From: RGIG4576 sp964536025
Lineage (GTDB): Bacteria > Bacteroidota > Bacteroidia > Bacteroidales > Muribaculaceae
Assembly: GCA_964536025.1 (NCBI GenBank)
Contig: CAZHXA010000004.1
Location: 1 to 64,000 of the forward strand
DNA length: 64,000 bases
Direction: 5' to 3'
The notes below the pieces were generated by a model, which worked only from the letters and a program-made list of their open reading frames with translations, did no database searches and was not told the origin of the DNA. Each line of letters starts with the position of its first letter. The first letter of the stretch is position 1. A program made the translations under genes and the position numbers. This document shows, one piece after another, positions 1 through 8,969 of the stretch.

Positions 1-151
1 AAACCGGAGCAAAAACATCCTTCTTCTTGCAGAAATGCGTCCTATAAAATAAAAACCTTTTTGAATGCCCACAGCCATTTTAAATGAAAGAGCCGTGGCT
101 ATCATACAATATTCTTTTATGTGTATAGCACTCACTTTCATTTCTTTGTTG

Positions 152-159
152 TATCTTTG
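152..159 (+). promoter_or_regulatory. Bacteroidetes -7 box for lepB
   Basis: TATCTTTG fits the -7 consensus TAnnTTTG of the Bacteroidetes primary sigma factor. No convincing -33 TTG lies 18-21 bases upstream, so only the -7 half is supported. Transcription would begin near 166, about 88 bases before the lepB ATG. Confidence 0.5.
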
Positions 160-167
160 TAGAGGAT

Positions 168-194
168 AACAGGCAAGTGATTGAGTTGCCTGTT
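168..194 (+). other. 9-bp hairpin at the predicted 5' end of the lepB transcript
   Basis: AACAGGCAA at 168-176 pairs perfectly with TTGCCTGTT at 186-194 around a 9-base loop. It starts right after the predicted transcription start. It could be a 5' stabilising hairpin or the terminator of a gene left of the window. The following sequence (TATATATAAACC) is not a clean T tract, so I favour the first. Confidence 0.45.
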
Positions 195-253
195 TATATA
201 TAAACCTTAGAAGAGGTTGTGGAGTTATATTAATTAATATTTATAAGAATTTT

Positions 254-1726
254 ATGGAGAATAAGAATATACAAAAACAAGAGAATGAGAAGCAAACCGG
301 AAGCTTGAAAGAGCGTTTGAATAGGGTAAAAAAGACTCGATGGATTCGTTTTGGAGTGGTTTCTTTGATTTTCTTTATTTGGGTTATATGGCTTGGTTCA
401 TGGTGGGTTCTTTTGTTTTGGCCTCTTCTTGCCGACATTTATTTGACTCAGTTTATTCCTTGGAGTTGGTGGAAACATGCAAAAAATAAAACTATACGCA
501 GTATTATGAGCTGGGTCGATGCCATTGTATATGCTCTTATTTTGGTATATTTCATATTTTTGTTTGTAGGTCAGAACTATCAAATACCATCTTCATCGCT
601 TGAAAAATCGTTGCTTGTGGGTGATTATTTGTGGGTTAATAAGATGATATATGGCCCTCGTGTACCAAATACACCTCTTCATTTCCCATTGGCTCAAAAT
701 ACATTGCCTTATTTGGGCTGTAAGTCTTATATAGAAACTCCTCAATGGGATTATCACCGTTTGAAAGGTCTTCGCAATGTTGAACGTAACGATATTGTTG
801 TGTTTAATTTTCCTGCCGGCGATACAATAGCATTAAAGGTTCAAAACCCCGATTATTATACCTTATGTGCAACCGTTCCGGGGGGACGTGAAACATTGTG
901 GAGAAATAAAGCTGAATTTGGAGATATTATATATCGTCCTGTTGACCGTAGAGAAAACTATGTGAAACGTTGTATCGGACTTCCGGGTGAAACTCTAAAA
1001 ATAGTGAATGATATTGTATACATTGATGGTAAACCTCTTAAAGCGCCTGAAAATGTGCAATATAACTATTTTATTCAAACAGATGGTCGCTTGATACCCG
1101 ACAATGTGTGGGAAAAACTTGGAATAAGTGTAGACGATAGGTCTATGATTGCTATTAATGATGCTGAATCGGCTATGAATGCGGCAACTCTTGGACTTAA
1201 AGTGAATTTTGACGGTTCGGTAAATCCTGTATATCAATGTCCGCTTACCAAAAAGATGAAATCTGAGCTTGAGGAAATGGATTGGATTACAGCTGTTGTT
1301 AAAGTTCCCGATGTTGAATATATCAATGTATATCCCATTACTCATAATTATGGTTGGAGCAGAGCTAATTATGGCGAAATTTGGATTCCTGCTAAAGGAC
1401 GTTCAATTAAGTTGACTCTTGATAATCTGCCTATATACGAGCGTGTAATAAAGAATTATGAAGGTAATGATTTACAGTTGAAAGATGGCAAAATATATAT
1501 AAACGGAGAGCCAACTGATGAATATACGTTTAAAATGGATTATTACTGGATGATGGGTGACAATCGCGACAATTCAGCTGATTCTCGTTATTGGGGATTT
1601 GTTCCCGAAGACCATGTTGTAGGTGCTCCAATCTTTATATTGGTATCTTTTGATAAAGATAAATCATTGTTTAACGGAGGAATTCGTTGGAATAGAATAT
1701 TTGCCAATGCCAACCCCGATAAATAA
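254..1726 (+). CDS. lepB: Signal peptidase I
   Basis: A 490-residue leader peptidase that would cleave signal peptides at the outer face of the inner membrane. A basic N-terminal stretch precedes two hydrophobic segments at about 34-60 and 88-106. The serine motif IPSSSLEKS follows, with S115 the likely nucleophile, and K238 in YVKRCIGLPGE is the likely general base. The C-terminal box GDNRDNSADSRYWG is intact. The protein is long because of an insertion between the Lys region and that box (about 255-430), a feature I associate with Bacteroidales enzymes. It leads a plus-strand run with the WbqC-family gene 11 bases downstream. The family call is secure; the role of the insertion is unknown. 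Confidence 0.95.
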   Translation: MENKNIQKQENEKQTGSLKERLNRVKKTRWIRFGVVSLIFFIWVIWLGSWWVLLFWPLLADIYLTQFIPWSWWKHAKNKTIRSIMSWVDAIVYALILVYFIFLFVGQNYQIPSSSLEKSLLVGDYLWVNKMIYGPRVPNTPLHFPLAQNTLPYLGCKSYIETPQWDYHRLKGLRNVERNDIVVFNFPAGDTIALKVQNPDYYTLCATVPGGRETLWRNKAEFGDIIYRPVDRRENYVKRCIGLPGETLKIVNDIVYIDGKPLKAPENVQYNYFIQTDGRLIPDNVWEKLGISVDDRSMIAINDAESAMNAATLGLKVNFDGSVNPVYQCPLTKKMKSELEEMDWITAVVKVPDVEYINVYPITHNYGWSRANYGEIWIPAKGRSIKLTLDNLPIYERVIKNYEGNDLQLKDGKIYINGEPTDEYTFKMDYYWMMGDNRDNSADSRYWGFVPEDHVVGAPIFILVSFDKDKSLFNGGIRWNRIFANANPDK

Positions 1727-1737
1727 CAATAATTATC

Positions 1738-2382
1738 ATGTATATTGAACACGGTTTATTCTCATTGGCTTATGCAGGTAGTGTAAGGTATTATGCCGCA
1801 ATGCTTGCATGTCGTAAATCGCTTGTATCGATAGGGGAGAAACGGAGTAAATTGCCTTGGTGTACAAATCATTGCAATATTATAGGAGCAAATGGTTTAC
1901 AAACCCTTACATTGCCTTTAGTAAAACCTATTGCCGGAGTGTTGCAGAGCGTTAGTGACGTGGAATTATCTGAACATGGAGATTGGCGTAGGGTGCATTG
2001 GGGTGCTTTGTTTTCAGCTTATGGAAAATCGCCTTTTTTTGAATATATAGCTGATGATTTGTTGGCTGTATATGAAAATCATGATATTAAAGATTTGCTT
2101 TCATTCAATACTGCTATACACAATATAATTGTTGATTTCTTGGATTTGCCGATAGATGTAACCTTTTCGCAAGAAGAATTTCAAGAAGGTAGTACAGTAA
2201 AAGATTTTAGAAGACAAATAGGAGAGAATAAGGAGGATAAACAACCTTTCATTCAAAATCAAGAATATTGGCAAGTGTGGAAGGGGCGACATGGATTCAA
2301 GCCTGATTTAAGCATTTTTGACTTGCTTATGAATCAAGGTAGAGAATCTATTTTCATTTTGCAAAAAATGATTACTCCATGA
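1738..2382 (+). CDS. WbqC-family protein
   Basis: A 214-residue soluble protein with hallmarks of the WbqC-like family (PF08889): an early aromatic stretch, RVHWGALFSAYGKSPFFEY at about 83-101, and a C-terminal FKPDLSIFDLLMNQG block. WbqC was named from an O-antigen cluster, but the family has no firmly assigned reaction. In Bacteroidales it commonly sits beside signal peptidase genes, as here, 11 bases after lepB, so co-transcription is likely. There is no signal peptide or membrane segment. The family is confident; the function is open. Confidence 0.85.
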   Translation: MYIEHGLFSLAYAGSVRYYAAMLACRKSLVSIGEKRSKLPWCTNHCNIIGANGLQTLTLPLVKPIAGVLQSVSDVELSEHGDWRRVHWGALFSAYGKSPFFEYIADDLLAVYENHDIKDLLSFNTAIHNIIVDFLDLPIDVTFSQEEFQEGSTVKDFRRQIGENKEDKQPFIQNQEYWQVWKGRHGFKPDLSIFDLLMNQGRESIFILQKMITP

Positions 2383-2433
2383 AACTATGATAAAATAAAA
2401 GCTAAATTAGTAACCTAAAAACAGGTTGGTTTT

Positions 2434-3486
2434 ATGCAAAATAGAATATTTCAAATAATCGGGTCAATATTGTTTTTATTACCATTGATAAGTTGTAACA
2501 ATGATACTTTTAAGATAGAAGGAGCATTGGCTGATGCAAAAAAGCAAACGTTGAGAGGTATATATGTAAATGAGGCAGGTGTTCACACTGTTTATGCAAA
2601 TGTAGATGAAGGACGTTTTACCTTTGAAGGTGTTTCGTCTAATCCTACCGTATTTTATATTTATACTTCACAAAATAAGTTGCTCACAAAAGTGGTAATG
2701 AAAAACGGTGATGGCTTGAAAATGCGTGGTACCATGAAGCATAACTATCTTATAGAGATGAAAGGTAGTGATGAAAATGAAGATTGGAATAACTTTCGTA
2801 GAGAGAACCATTTGTTGTATCAAGAGGAAAAGACAAAAGAACTTGATAAAAAAATAGAAGAATATATCGAGGCAAATGGTGATAAAATGGCAAGTTTATT
2901 ACTGCTGTTAAACGATTACAGTAATCTTGATGATTCAAAGCGTGTGCATGAATTGTTGAATAAGATTGAAGAAAAAGCACGTCCTGCAGGTATTTTAAAA
3001 GCTTATACCGATATGAATGCATTACTGTCGTTAAAAAATGGTGGTAGAAAAAAATATCATTCGTTTAAGTTATACAATGAGAATGATTCTCTTGAATCTT
3101 TCATCCCATTGCGTAGTAATATGTCGGTATTATGTTTTTGGTCAAATGATGATGAGTCAAGAAAATCAATTGTTGAAGAACTTGATACGCTGTATTGCGA
3201 CTATAAAAGTAAAAATAAATTGCAAATAGCCGATATAATGCTTGATAGTGATACAAGTAGATGGAAACGTACTTTGAGAAAGGAAAAAACAGAATGGAAA
3301 CACTATTGGGCTGTAGGTGGACTCATGAATAAGGCTATTAATGAATTGAAGGTTAATCGTACACCAGAATTTATCATACTCGATTCAATAGGGCAACAGG
3401 TTTATCGTGGAGATTCGATAACGGTTGTTTCCGGTATTGTGAGAGAGCATTTCAAGACAACACAAAAACAAGCCAAAAAGAAATAA
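2434..3486 (+). CDS. DUF4369-type lipoprotein with a thioredoxin-like C-terminus
   Basis: A 350-residue lipoprotein. A hydrophobic leader ends in LISC with C21 the lipidated cysteine, so the protein is probably membrane-anchored in the periplasm. Residues 25-120 resemble the DUF4369 beta domain found ahead of TlpA-like thioredoxins. Residues 225-340 look like a thioredoxin fold with a late RTPEFIILDSIGQ strand. The site where CxxC is expected reads CFWSNDDESRKS, so the redox pair is missing and disulfide chemistry is unlikely. It ends four bases before yifB. The domain assignment is by pattern only. Confidence 0.75.
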   Translation: MQNRIFQIIGSILFLLPLISCNNDTFKIEGALADAKKQTLRGIYVNEAGVHTVYANVDEGRFTFEGVSSNPTVFYIYTSQNKLLTKVVMKNGDGLKMRGTMKHNYLIEMKGSDENEDWNNFRRENHLLYQEEKTKELDKKIEEYIEANGDKMASLLLLLNDYSNLDDSKRVHELLNKIEEKARPAGILKAYTDMNALLSLKNGGRKKYHSFKLYNENDSLESFIPLRSNMSVLCFWSNDDESRKSIVEELDTLYCDYKSKNKLQIADIMLDSDTSRWKRTLRKEKTEWKHYWAVGGLMNKAINELKVNRTPEFIILDSIGQQVYRGDSITVVSGIVREHFKTTQKQAKKK

Positions 3487-3490
3487 TAAT

Positions 3491-5026
3491 ATGTTGACAA
3501 AGACTTATGGTGCAGCAGTGAGCGGTGTTGAGGCTCTGATTGTAACCATGGAAGTAGCAATTGAAGGTGGTTATGGATTCTGTATTGTAGGATTGCCCGA
3601 TACTGCAGTTAAGGAGAGTTATGAGCGTGTTCGTTCAGCAATAAAAATTTACGGATTGGAATTTCCTCGAAAAGATGTTGTGGTGAATATGTCGCCTGCC
3701 GATGTCAAGAAAGAGGGAGCTGCTTATGATTTGCCTATTGCTATTGCTGTACTTGCAGCCGATGGAAAACTACCGGTCGAACGTCTTGGGCAATATATGA
3801 TAATGGGAGAGTTGTCTCTTGATGGAACAATATTGCCTATAAGAGGCATTTTGCCTATGGCTATAAAGGCTCGAGCCGAAGGCTTTAAGGGGTTTATTGT
3901 GCCTCGAGCTAATGCAAAGGAAGCTGCAGTAGTGAATAATCTTGATGTGCTTGGTGTTGATAATATATTTGAAGTTGTGAATTTCTTTAATGGAATGGGT
4001 GAAATAGAGCCTACCATTGTTAATACCAGAGAAGAATTTTTCAACAGCGTAAATGATTATGATTTCGATTTTTCAGAGGTAAAAGGTCAAGATAATGTCA
4101 AACGTGCATTTGAAGTGGCATGTGCCGGAGGTCATAATATATTGCTTATGGGAAGCCCCGGAAGTGGAAAGTCAATGATGGCTAAACGTTTACCATCTAT
4201 ATTACCACCTCTTACCCTTAGAGAGGCTTTGGAAACAACCACGATTCACTCTGTGGCGGGAAAACTGAAAAGAGGTTCAACTCTTATGACGCAACGTCCT
4301 TTTAGAGCACCTCATCACACTGTTTCTCCGGTGGCTTTGGTTGGAGGTGGTGCAAATCCTATGCCCGGTGAAATAAGTTTGGCACACAATGGTATTTTAT
4401 TCCTTGATGAGTTGCCGGAGTTTAATCGTTCAGTACTTGAAGTGATGAGACAGCCTCTTGAAGACCGCTTGATTACTATATCAAGAGCAAAATATTCGGT
4501 AGAATATCCTGCTTCTTTTATGATGGTGGCTTCGATGAATCCATGCCCTTGTGGATATTACGGACATCCATCAAAAGAATGTATTTGTCAACCAAGTGCT
4601 CGACAGCGATATATGAGTCGCATTTCCGGGCCATTGCTTGATAGAATAGATATTCAAGTTGAGGTTTCTCCTGTCGAATTTGACGATATTTCTTCAACAG
4701 TACCATCAGAGAGTAGTGCCGAGATAAGAAAACGTGTAATAAAGGCACGAGAAATACAAACAGAGCGATTCAAAGGAGTGAAAGGCATACACTGTAATGC
4801 TCAAATGAATTCCGGATTGTTGCATGAATATGCTTTGCCCGATGATAAAGGTTTGGCAAGATTACGCGATGCAATGACTCGATTAAACATGAGTGCGAGA
4901 GCCTACGATAGAATTCTAAAAGTAGCTCGTACAATTGCTGACCTTGATGGTAGTAGTGATGTTAAACAGCATCACATTGCCGAAGCTATTAGTTATAGAA
5001 ATCTTGATAGAGAAGATCGTTTTTAA
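3491..5026 (+). CDS. YifB/ComM-family Mg-chelatase-like AAA+ ATPase
   Basis: A 511-residue ATPase. An N-terminal ChlI-like domain (about 20-140, with VGLPDTAVKES) is followed by the AAA+ module. Walker A is GSPGSGKS at 221-228 and Walker B is ILFLDELPE at 302-310. A cysteine cluster (C352, C354, C364, C366) and the arginine segment LLDRID follow. The C-terminal Mg_chelatase helical domain covers about 410-505. ComM of Vibrio is a branch-migration helicase in natural transformation; most relatives are uncharacterised. It starts four bases after the lipoprotein gene. Length and motifs are complete. Confidence 0.93.
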   Translation: MLTKTYGAAVSGVEALIVTMEVAIEGGYGFCIVGLPDTAVKESYERVRSAIKIYGLEFPRKDVVVNMSPADVKKEGAAYDLPIAIAVLAADGKLPVERLGQYMIMGELSLDGTILPIRGILPMAIKARAEGFKGFIVPRANAKEAAVVNNLDVLGVDNIFEVVNFFNGMGEIEPTIVNTREEFFNSVNDYDFDFSEVKGQDNVKRAFEVACAGGHNILLMGSPGSGKSMMAKRLPSILPPLTLREALETTTIHSVAGKLKRGSTLMTQRPFRAPHHTVSPVALVGGGANPMPGEISLAHNGILFLDELPEFNRSVLEVMRQPLEDRLITISRAKYSVEYPASFMMVASMNPCPCGYYGHPSKECICQPSARQRYMSRISGPLLDRIDIQVEVSPVEFDDISSTVPSESSAEIRKRVIKAREIQTERFKGVKGIHCNAQMNSGLLHEYALPDDKGLARLRDAMTRLNMSARAYDRILKVARTIADLDGSSDVKQHHIAEAISYRNLDREDRF

Positions 5027-5046
5027 TCTTTTTCATAAATAATGGT

Positions 5047-5083
5047 AACAATAACCTCGTTATTTTACAACGAGGTTATTGTT
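5047..5083. terminator. 15-bp hairpin between convergent genes
   Basis: A perfect 15-bp stem (5047-5061 with 5069-5083, 7-base loop) lies between yifB and the minus-strand LtaS-like gene. It overlaps the last codons and stop of the latter. T tracts are weak on both sides, so factor-independent termination is plausible but not certain. Confidence 0.6.
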
Positions 5084-7009
5084 GTTCATGCGTTGCATAT
5101 ATTGTTGTATGATTGCTTTTAGGAAATGTTCCATTTCGTGTTGTTCTTTAATAGAACCTATCAAATTGTTTTTAAGCAATCGGTCGGTTTTGTATTTATA
5201 AATGGCACGCACCGATTTACCGTCAAATTGCAACAGATAATCACCTTTAACAAGTTGATATATTCCGTTGTTGTAGTTTACTGCAAACGTTTGTTCGTTT
5301 GGTGTAGTAAATAAATCATTTCCAAATGATAAATAAGCCTCATTATGTCCTAAATAACTTAGAATTGTTGGTGTTATATCTATTTGTTGTACAATTTTAT
5401 CTTCGCAGAATTCGGGTGCCAAACTACCATCGGGAGTGTAGAAAATAACAGGTACTTCAAATACTCCCAAATCGGTCATATATTCTTCGTGTATTGACTT
5501 ATTGGTGTGGTCGGCTGTGATAACGAATAATGTATTTTTAAAAAAAGGAATGTCTTTTATGCGATTGAAGAATCGTTTCAATGACATATCGGTGTACCGT
5601 ACGCATTTATGCATTTCGTTTCCACCTTCTTCGGGGAAAGTGTCGCGATAACGCTCCGGTATTTTATAAGGATGGTGTGAACTTGCGGTAAATAGAGTAG
5701 CCAAGAAAGGTTTTTTAAATTGTTCTAAATTATCGGCAAAAAATTGCAAGAATTCTTCGTCCCATATAGCCCATTTGCCATCAAAATCCTTCATCCCGTT
5801 ATATTTGGGCGATTTGCAATATTCATCAAGTCCTACATAATCGTTATATCCTGTTGCGTGTGTAAATGCTTTGAAACCGAGTGTAATATTGTGACCTCCG
5901 TGAAAATAAGTTGAGAAATAATTATCTTTGTTGAGTTCGCAAGCTATGCCACCTAAATCGTTAAGTGATGCAGGAGTAAGGAAGAACGTTTCTACAAAGT
6001 GTGGTATTCCTGATAAAACAGAAGGCATGGCATCCATACTTTTTCGTCCATTAGCAAAAGAGTATTTAAATGTAAGCGATTGAGATGCTAAAGAATCAAG
6101 GAACGGAGTATATCCTTCATGTTCTTGATTATAAAAACCGATATATTCTTTACCGAAACTTTCAAGAATGATAATTATTACATTCTTTTTTGCATTGTTG
6201 TGTATTGAGTCATGTACAAGAGTAGGGCGGTGAATAGGGGTGAATGTATTTGTCATCTCTTCATCGCTCATGTAATTAGGTGTTTCAAAGACTTTTTTCC
6301 CGATTGTGCGAATCACCGAAAAAGGAGTGTTTAAAACTATGGCTGTTTCTATAGGTCGGTTTACATATTCATTGGCATTACTGATTGTTATGGGTCGTGT
6401 TCCGGCTGTAACACTTCCACGCACTCCTATAATAGCAATAGGAATGAGTAAGCAAAGCGAAAATACTTGAATGGTATAGTATTTCCATTTTGAAAAAAAA
6501 ACTGCTTGTAACGGCTTTAAATAAAGTTTCCAAAGGAGGTATATTATAACAATGAAAGACAATAATAGATACCAATGATTTATTAATTCGGTTCCAAAAA
6601 CCGATAAGATGTTTCCCTCGTTGGCAAATTCGCTGAATACGGTAGCTGTTGTGCGTCGACCGGTATAAGTAAAATATACCGAATCGGCAAGATTGGATGC
6701 GAGAGCTATGGCGTTTGGAATGATATATATCCATTTTAGAATACGATGAAAACACACAGTTTCTTTTTTGTGAAAAGGAAACAATAAAAGTACCAAATAA
6801 AGAGCATTTACATAGATTATCGTACTAGTATCAAATACCAATCCTCCACGTAAAATGTTTTTGGCAAGTTCCCACGACATATAATGGGCAAATGTGTTCC
6901 AATTTTCAACGAAAAATATAATTCGGGTAATCATCATTGCCACATAAATCATGACAATGTTTAAGAACCCCGCTATTAATGTTGTTTTAAAGATATTTTT
7001 TGTTTTCAT
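5060..7009 (-). CDS. LtaS-like membrane sulfatase-fold transferase (copy B)
   Basis: A 649-residue protein with about five N-terminal membrane segments (10-33, 63-80, 91-110, 146-162, 180-198), then a periplasmic alkaline-phosphatase-fold domain from about 275. The metal-site blocks are visible: IILESFGKEY (E283), GRKSMDAMPS with S324 where LtaS has its catalytic threonine, an HGGHN histidine block and TADHTNKS. LtaS enzymes move glycerol-phosphate or phosphoethanolamine-type groups. Bacteroidales are not known to make lipoteichoic acid, so the substrate is open. It is a close paralogue of the gene 16 bases upstream and probably shares its transcript. Confidence 0.88.
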   Translation of the reverse strand: MKTKNIFKTTLIAGFLNIVMIYVAMMITRIIFFVENWNTFAHYMSWELAKNILRGGLVFDTSTIIYVNALYLVLLLFPFHKKETVCFHRILKWIYIIPNAIALASNLADSVYFTYTGRRTTATVFSEFANEGNILSVFGTELINHWYLLLSFIVIIYLLWKLYLKPLQAVFFSKWKYYTIQVFSLCLLIPIAIIGVRGSVTAGTRPITISNANEYVNRPIETAIVLNTPFSVIRTIGKKVFETPNYMSDEEMTNTFTPIHRPTLVHDSIHNNAKKNVIIIILESFGKEYIGFYNQEHEGYTPFLDSLASQSLTFKYSFANGRKSMDAMPSVLSGIPHFVETFFLTPASLNDLGGIACELNKDNYFSTYFHGGHNITLGFKAFTHATGYNDYVGLDEYCKSPKYNGMKDFDGKWAIWDEEFLQFFADNLEQFKKPFLATLFTASSHHPYKIPERYRDTFPEEGGNEMHKCVRYTDMSLKRFFNRIKDIPFFKNTLFVITADHTNKSIHEEYMTDLGVFEVPVIFYTPDGSLAPEFCEDKIVQQIDITPTILSYLGHNEAYLSFGNDLFTTPNEQTFAVNYNNGIYQLVKGDYLLQFDGKSVRAIYKYKTDRLLKNNLIGSIKEQHEMEHFLKAIIQQYMQRMNNNNLVVK

Positions 7010-7025
7010 TTTTGCTTTTTAATTA

Positions 7026-8969
7026 TCATTCTACAAGTTTATCATTATTCATGCGTTGCATGTATTGTTGTATTACAGCTTTTAGGAAATGTTCCATTTC
7101 GTGCTGTTCTTTAATGGTTCCTATCAAATTGTTTTTAAGCAGTCGGTCGGTTTTAATATTGTACATTCCAATTGTAGCTTGTCCATCAAATTGTAGCAAG
7201 AAATCGCCTTTTAAGAATTGATAGATACCATTATTGTAGTTTACAGCAAAAGTTTCATGTGCAGGGAATTTAAACAAATTTATGCCGAATGAAACATAAG
7301 GCTTGTCATAGCCTAAATAGTCGAGAACGGTAGGCATAATATCAATTTGTTGGGCTATTATATTTTCATGATAAGCCGGTGTGATGGTAGTGTCACCGGG
7401 TGCATAAAAAATAACAGGTACTTCAAACAATCCTAAATCGGTTTTATAAGCCGAATGATGAGATTCATTGGTATGGTCGGCTGTGATAACAAACAATGTG
7501 TTATTATACCAATTTTTAGTTTTGGCTTTATCAAAGAATTTTTGCAATGCCATATCGGAGTAGCTGATACATTTTTCAAGAGGAACTTTTCCTTCGGCAA
7601 AAGAGTTTTTGTATCTTTCAGGAACAACAAAAGGGTGGTGTGATGATGCAGTAAAAATAGCTGTCATGAACGGTTGTTTGAAAGTTGCCATTTTGTCGGC
7701 ATAAAATTGTAAAAATTCTTCATCCCATATTGCCCAAGTACCATCGTAATCGTCTTTTGAATATCGATTCCCATCGGCTTTATATTCGCTCATCCCGTAA
7801 TAATCTTTAAAACCTGTAGCACGAGCGAAAGCTTCAAATCCCATTGAGCCATTTGGAGCTCCATGAAAGAATGCTGTGTAATAGTTTTTATTGTTTAATT
7901 CGCTTGCAATACCACTCACTTTGTTAAGTGATGCCGGAGTTAGGAAAAAAGGTTCTATAAACATAGGAATACCTGACAAGACGGAAGGCATTCCGTCAAT
8001 GCTTTTACGCCCGTTGCTAAATGAGTAACGGTAAGTGATACTATGTTGAGCTATTGAGTCTATGAATGGCATATAACCGGGATATTCCTCAGAATTGTCA
8101 TGTCTATTAAGCCATGCACTATATTCTTTGCCAAAACTTTCCAAAATAAGAACGACAACGTTACGAGCTTTGAATTGCTTGTTGTTATCGGGTATGTGTA
8201 TAGGAGAATAGGTTGCAACCATCTCTTCGTCACTCATATATGATGGCGTTTCAAAGGCTTTTTTGCCAATTGTTCTTATTATTGAGAATGGTGTATTTAG
8301 TACAACAGATGTTTCTATGGGGCGGTTTACATATTGGTTGGCATTACTTATTGTAATGGGACGTACAGCTTTACCTACACCACCTCTAATGCCTATTACA
8401 CTAAGTGCAACAACGATAATGAAACTAATACTTTGTTTAATGTAATAAAGTGATTTTTTTGTTTGTAGAGTGGTTTTGGGTGTTTGGTACATTTTCCACA
8501 TAGCCCATAATATGATAAGAAATATTGTAACCAAATACCAATGTATAAAAAACTCTTTCAAAAAGATGGATGCAATGTTACCCTCGTTGGAAAATTCGTT
8601 GAAAACGGTTGCCGTTGAGCGTCTTCCTGTAAATTGAAAATATATAGTATCAATAAGATTGACAGCAAGAGCAATGCAATTTAAAAACATGTAAATAATT
8701 TTTGTTGCTTTATAATAGCACTTGTTCTCTTTGAGATGGAGAGGAATTAGTGCCATGATTATATACAAGCCGTTAGTGTATAGCAATGCGGTCGTGTCAA
8801 ATCGTAGGGCTCCGTTAAGCATGTCAAGTGCAAGGTCGGTTGACATGTATGGTGCAAAATAGCTGAAATTAACAATAAAGAAAATGATTCTTGCAATCAT
8901 AAAAATAATATATGCAAGAGCTACGTTGCAGAGGGTGCTGCCTATTATGGATTTTGAAAAGTTCTTCAT
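7026..8969 (-). CDS. LtaS-like membrane sulfatase-fold transferase (copy A)
   Basis: A 647-residue paralogue of the next gene, alike from end to end. It has the same five membrane segments, the GRRSTATVFNEFSNEGNI loop, the LILESFGKEY block, GRKSIDGMPS with serine at the presumed nucleophile, an HGAPN block instead of HGGHN, and TADHTNES. The C-termini are almost the same (KNNLIGTIKEQHEMEHFL). It overlaps the upstream AlkD-type gene by four bases, so alkD-like, copy A and copy B look like one minus-strand operon. A phosphoglycerol or phosphoethanolamine transferase is the likeliest class; the acceptor is unknown. Confidence 0.88.
   Translation of the reverse strand: MKNFSKSIIGSTLCNVALAYIIFMIARIIFFIVNFSYFAPYMSTDLALDMLNGALRFDTTALLYTNGLYIIMALIPLHLKENKCYYKATKIIYMFLNCIALAVNLIDTIYFQFTGRRSTATVFNEFSNEGNIASIFLKEFFIHWYLVTIFLIILWAMWKMYQTPKTTLQTKKSLYYIKQSISFIIVVALSVIGIRGGVGKAVRPITISNANQYVNRPIETSVVLNTPFSIIRTIGKKAFETPSYMSDEEMVATYSPIHIPDNNKQFKARNVVVLILESFGKEYSAWLNRHDNSEEYPGYMPFIDSIAQHSITYRYSFSNGRKSIDGMPSVLSGIPMFIEPFFLTPASLNKVSGIASELNNKNYYTAFFHGAPNGSMGFEAFARATGFKDYYGMSEYKADGNRYSKDDYDGTWAIWDEEFLQFYADKMATFKQPFMTAIFTASSHHPFVVPERYKNSFAEGKVPLEKCISYSDMALQKFFDKAKTKNWYNNTLFVITADHTNESHHSAYKTDLGLFEVPVIFYAPGDTTITPAYHENIIAQQIDIMPTVLDYLGYDKPYVSFGINLFKFPAHETFAVNYNNGIYQFLKGDFLLQFDGQATIGMYNIKTDRLLKNNLIGTIKEQHEMEHFLKAVIQQYMQRMNNDKLVE

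Larger units (their letters stand above)
1..253. other. Left edge and lepB upstream region
   Basis: I see no callable gene here. Each plus-strand frame closes within about 90 bases. One minus-strand frame is open from an ATG near 102 to the window edge, but it is only 34 codons with no recognisable motif, so I leave it uncalled. A weak hairpin pairs about 74-79 with 92-97. The stretch holds the -7 box and 5' hairpin of lepB, which are listed separately. Confidence 0.5.

Noticed and set aside
1..102. Minus-strand open frame running off the left edge
   Set aside because: Only 34 codons, no recognisable motif, and the opposite frames are no worse.
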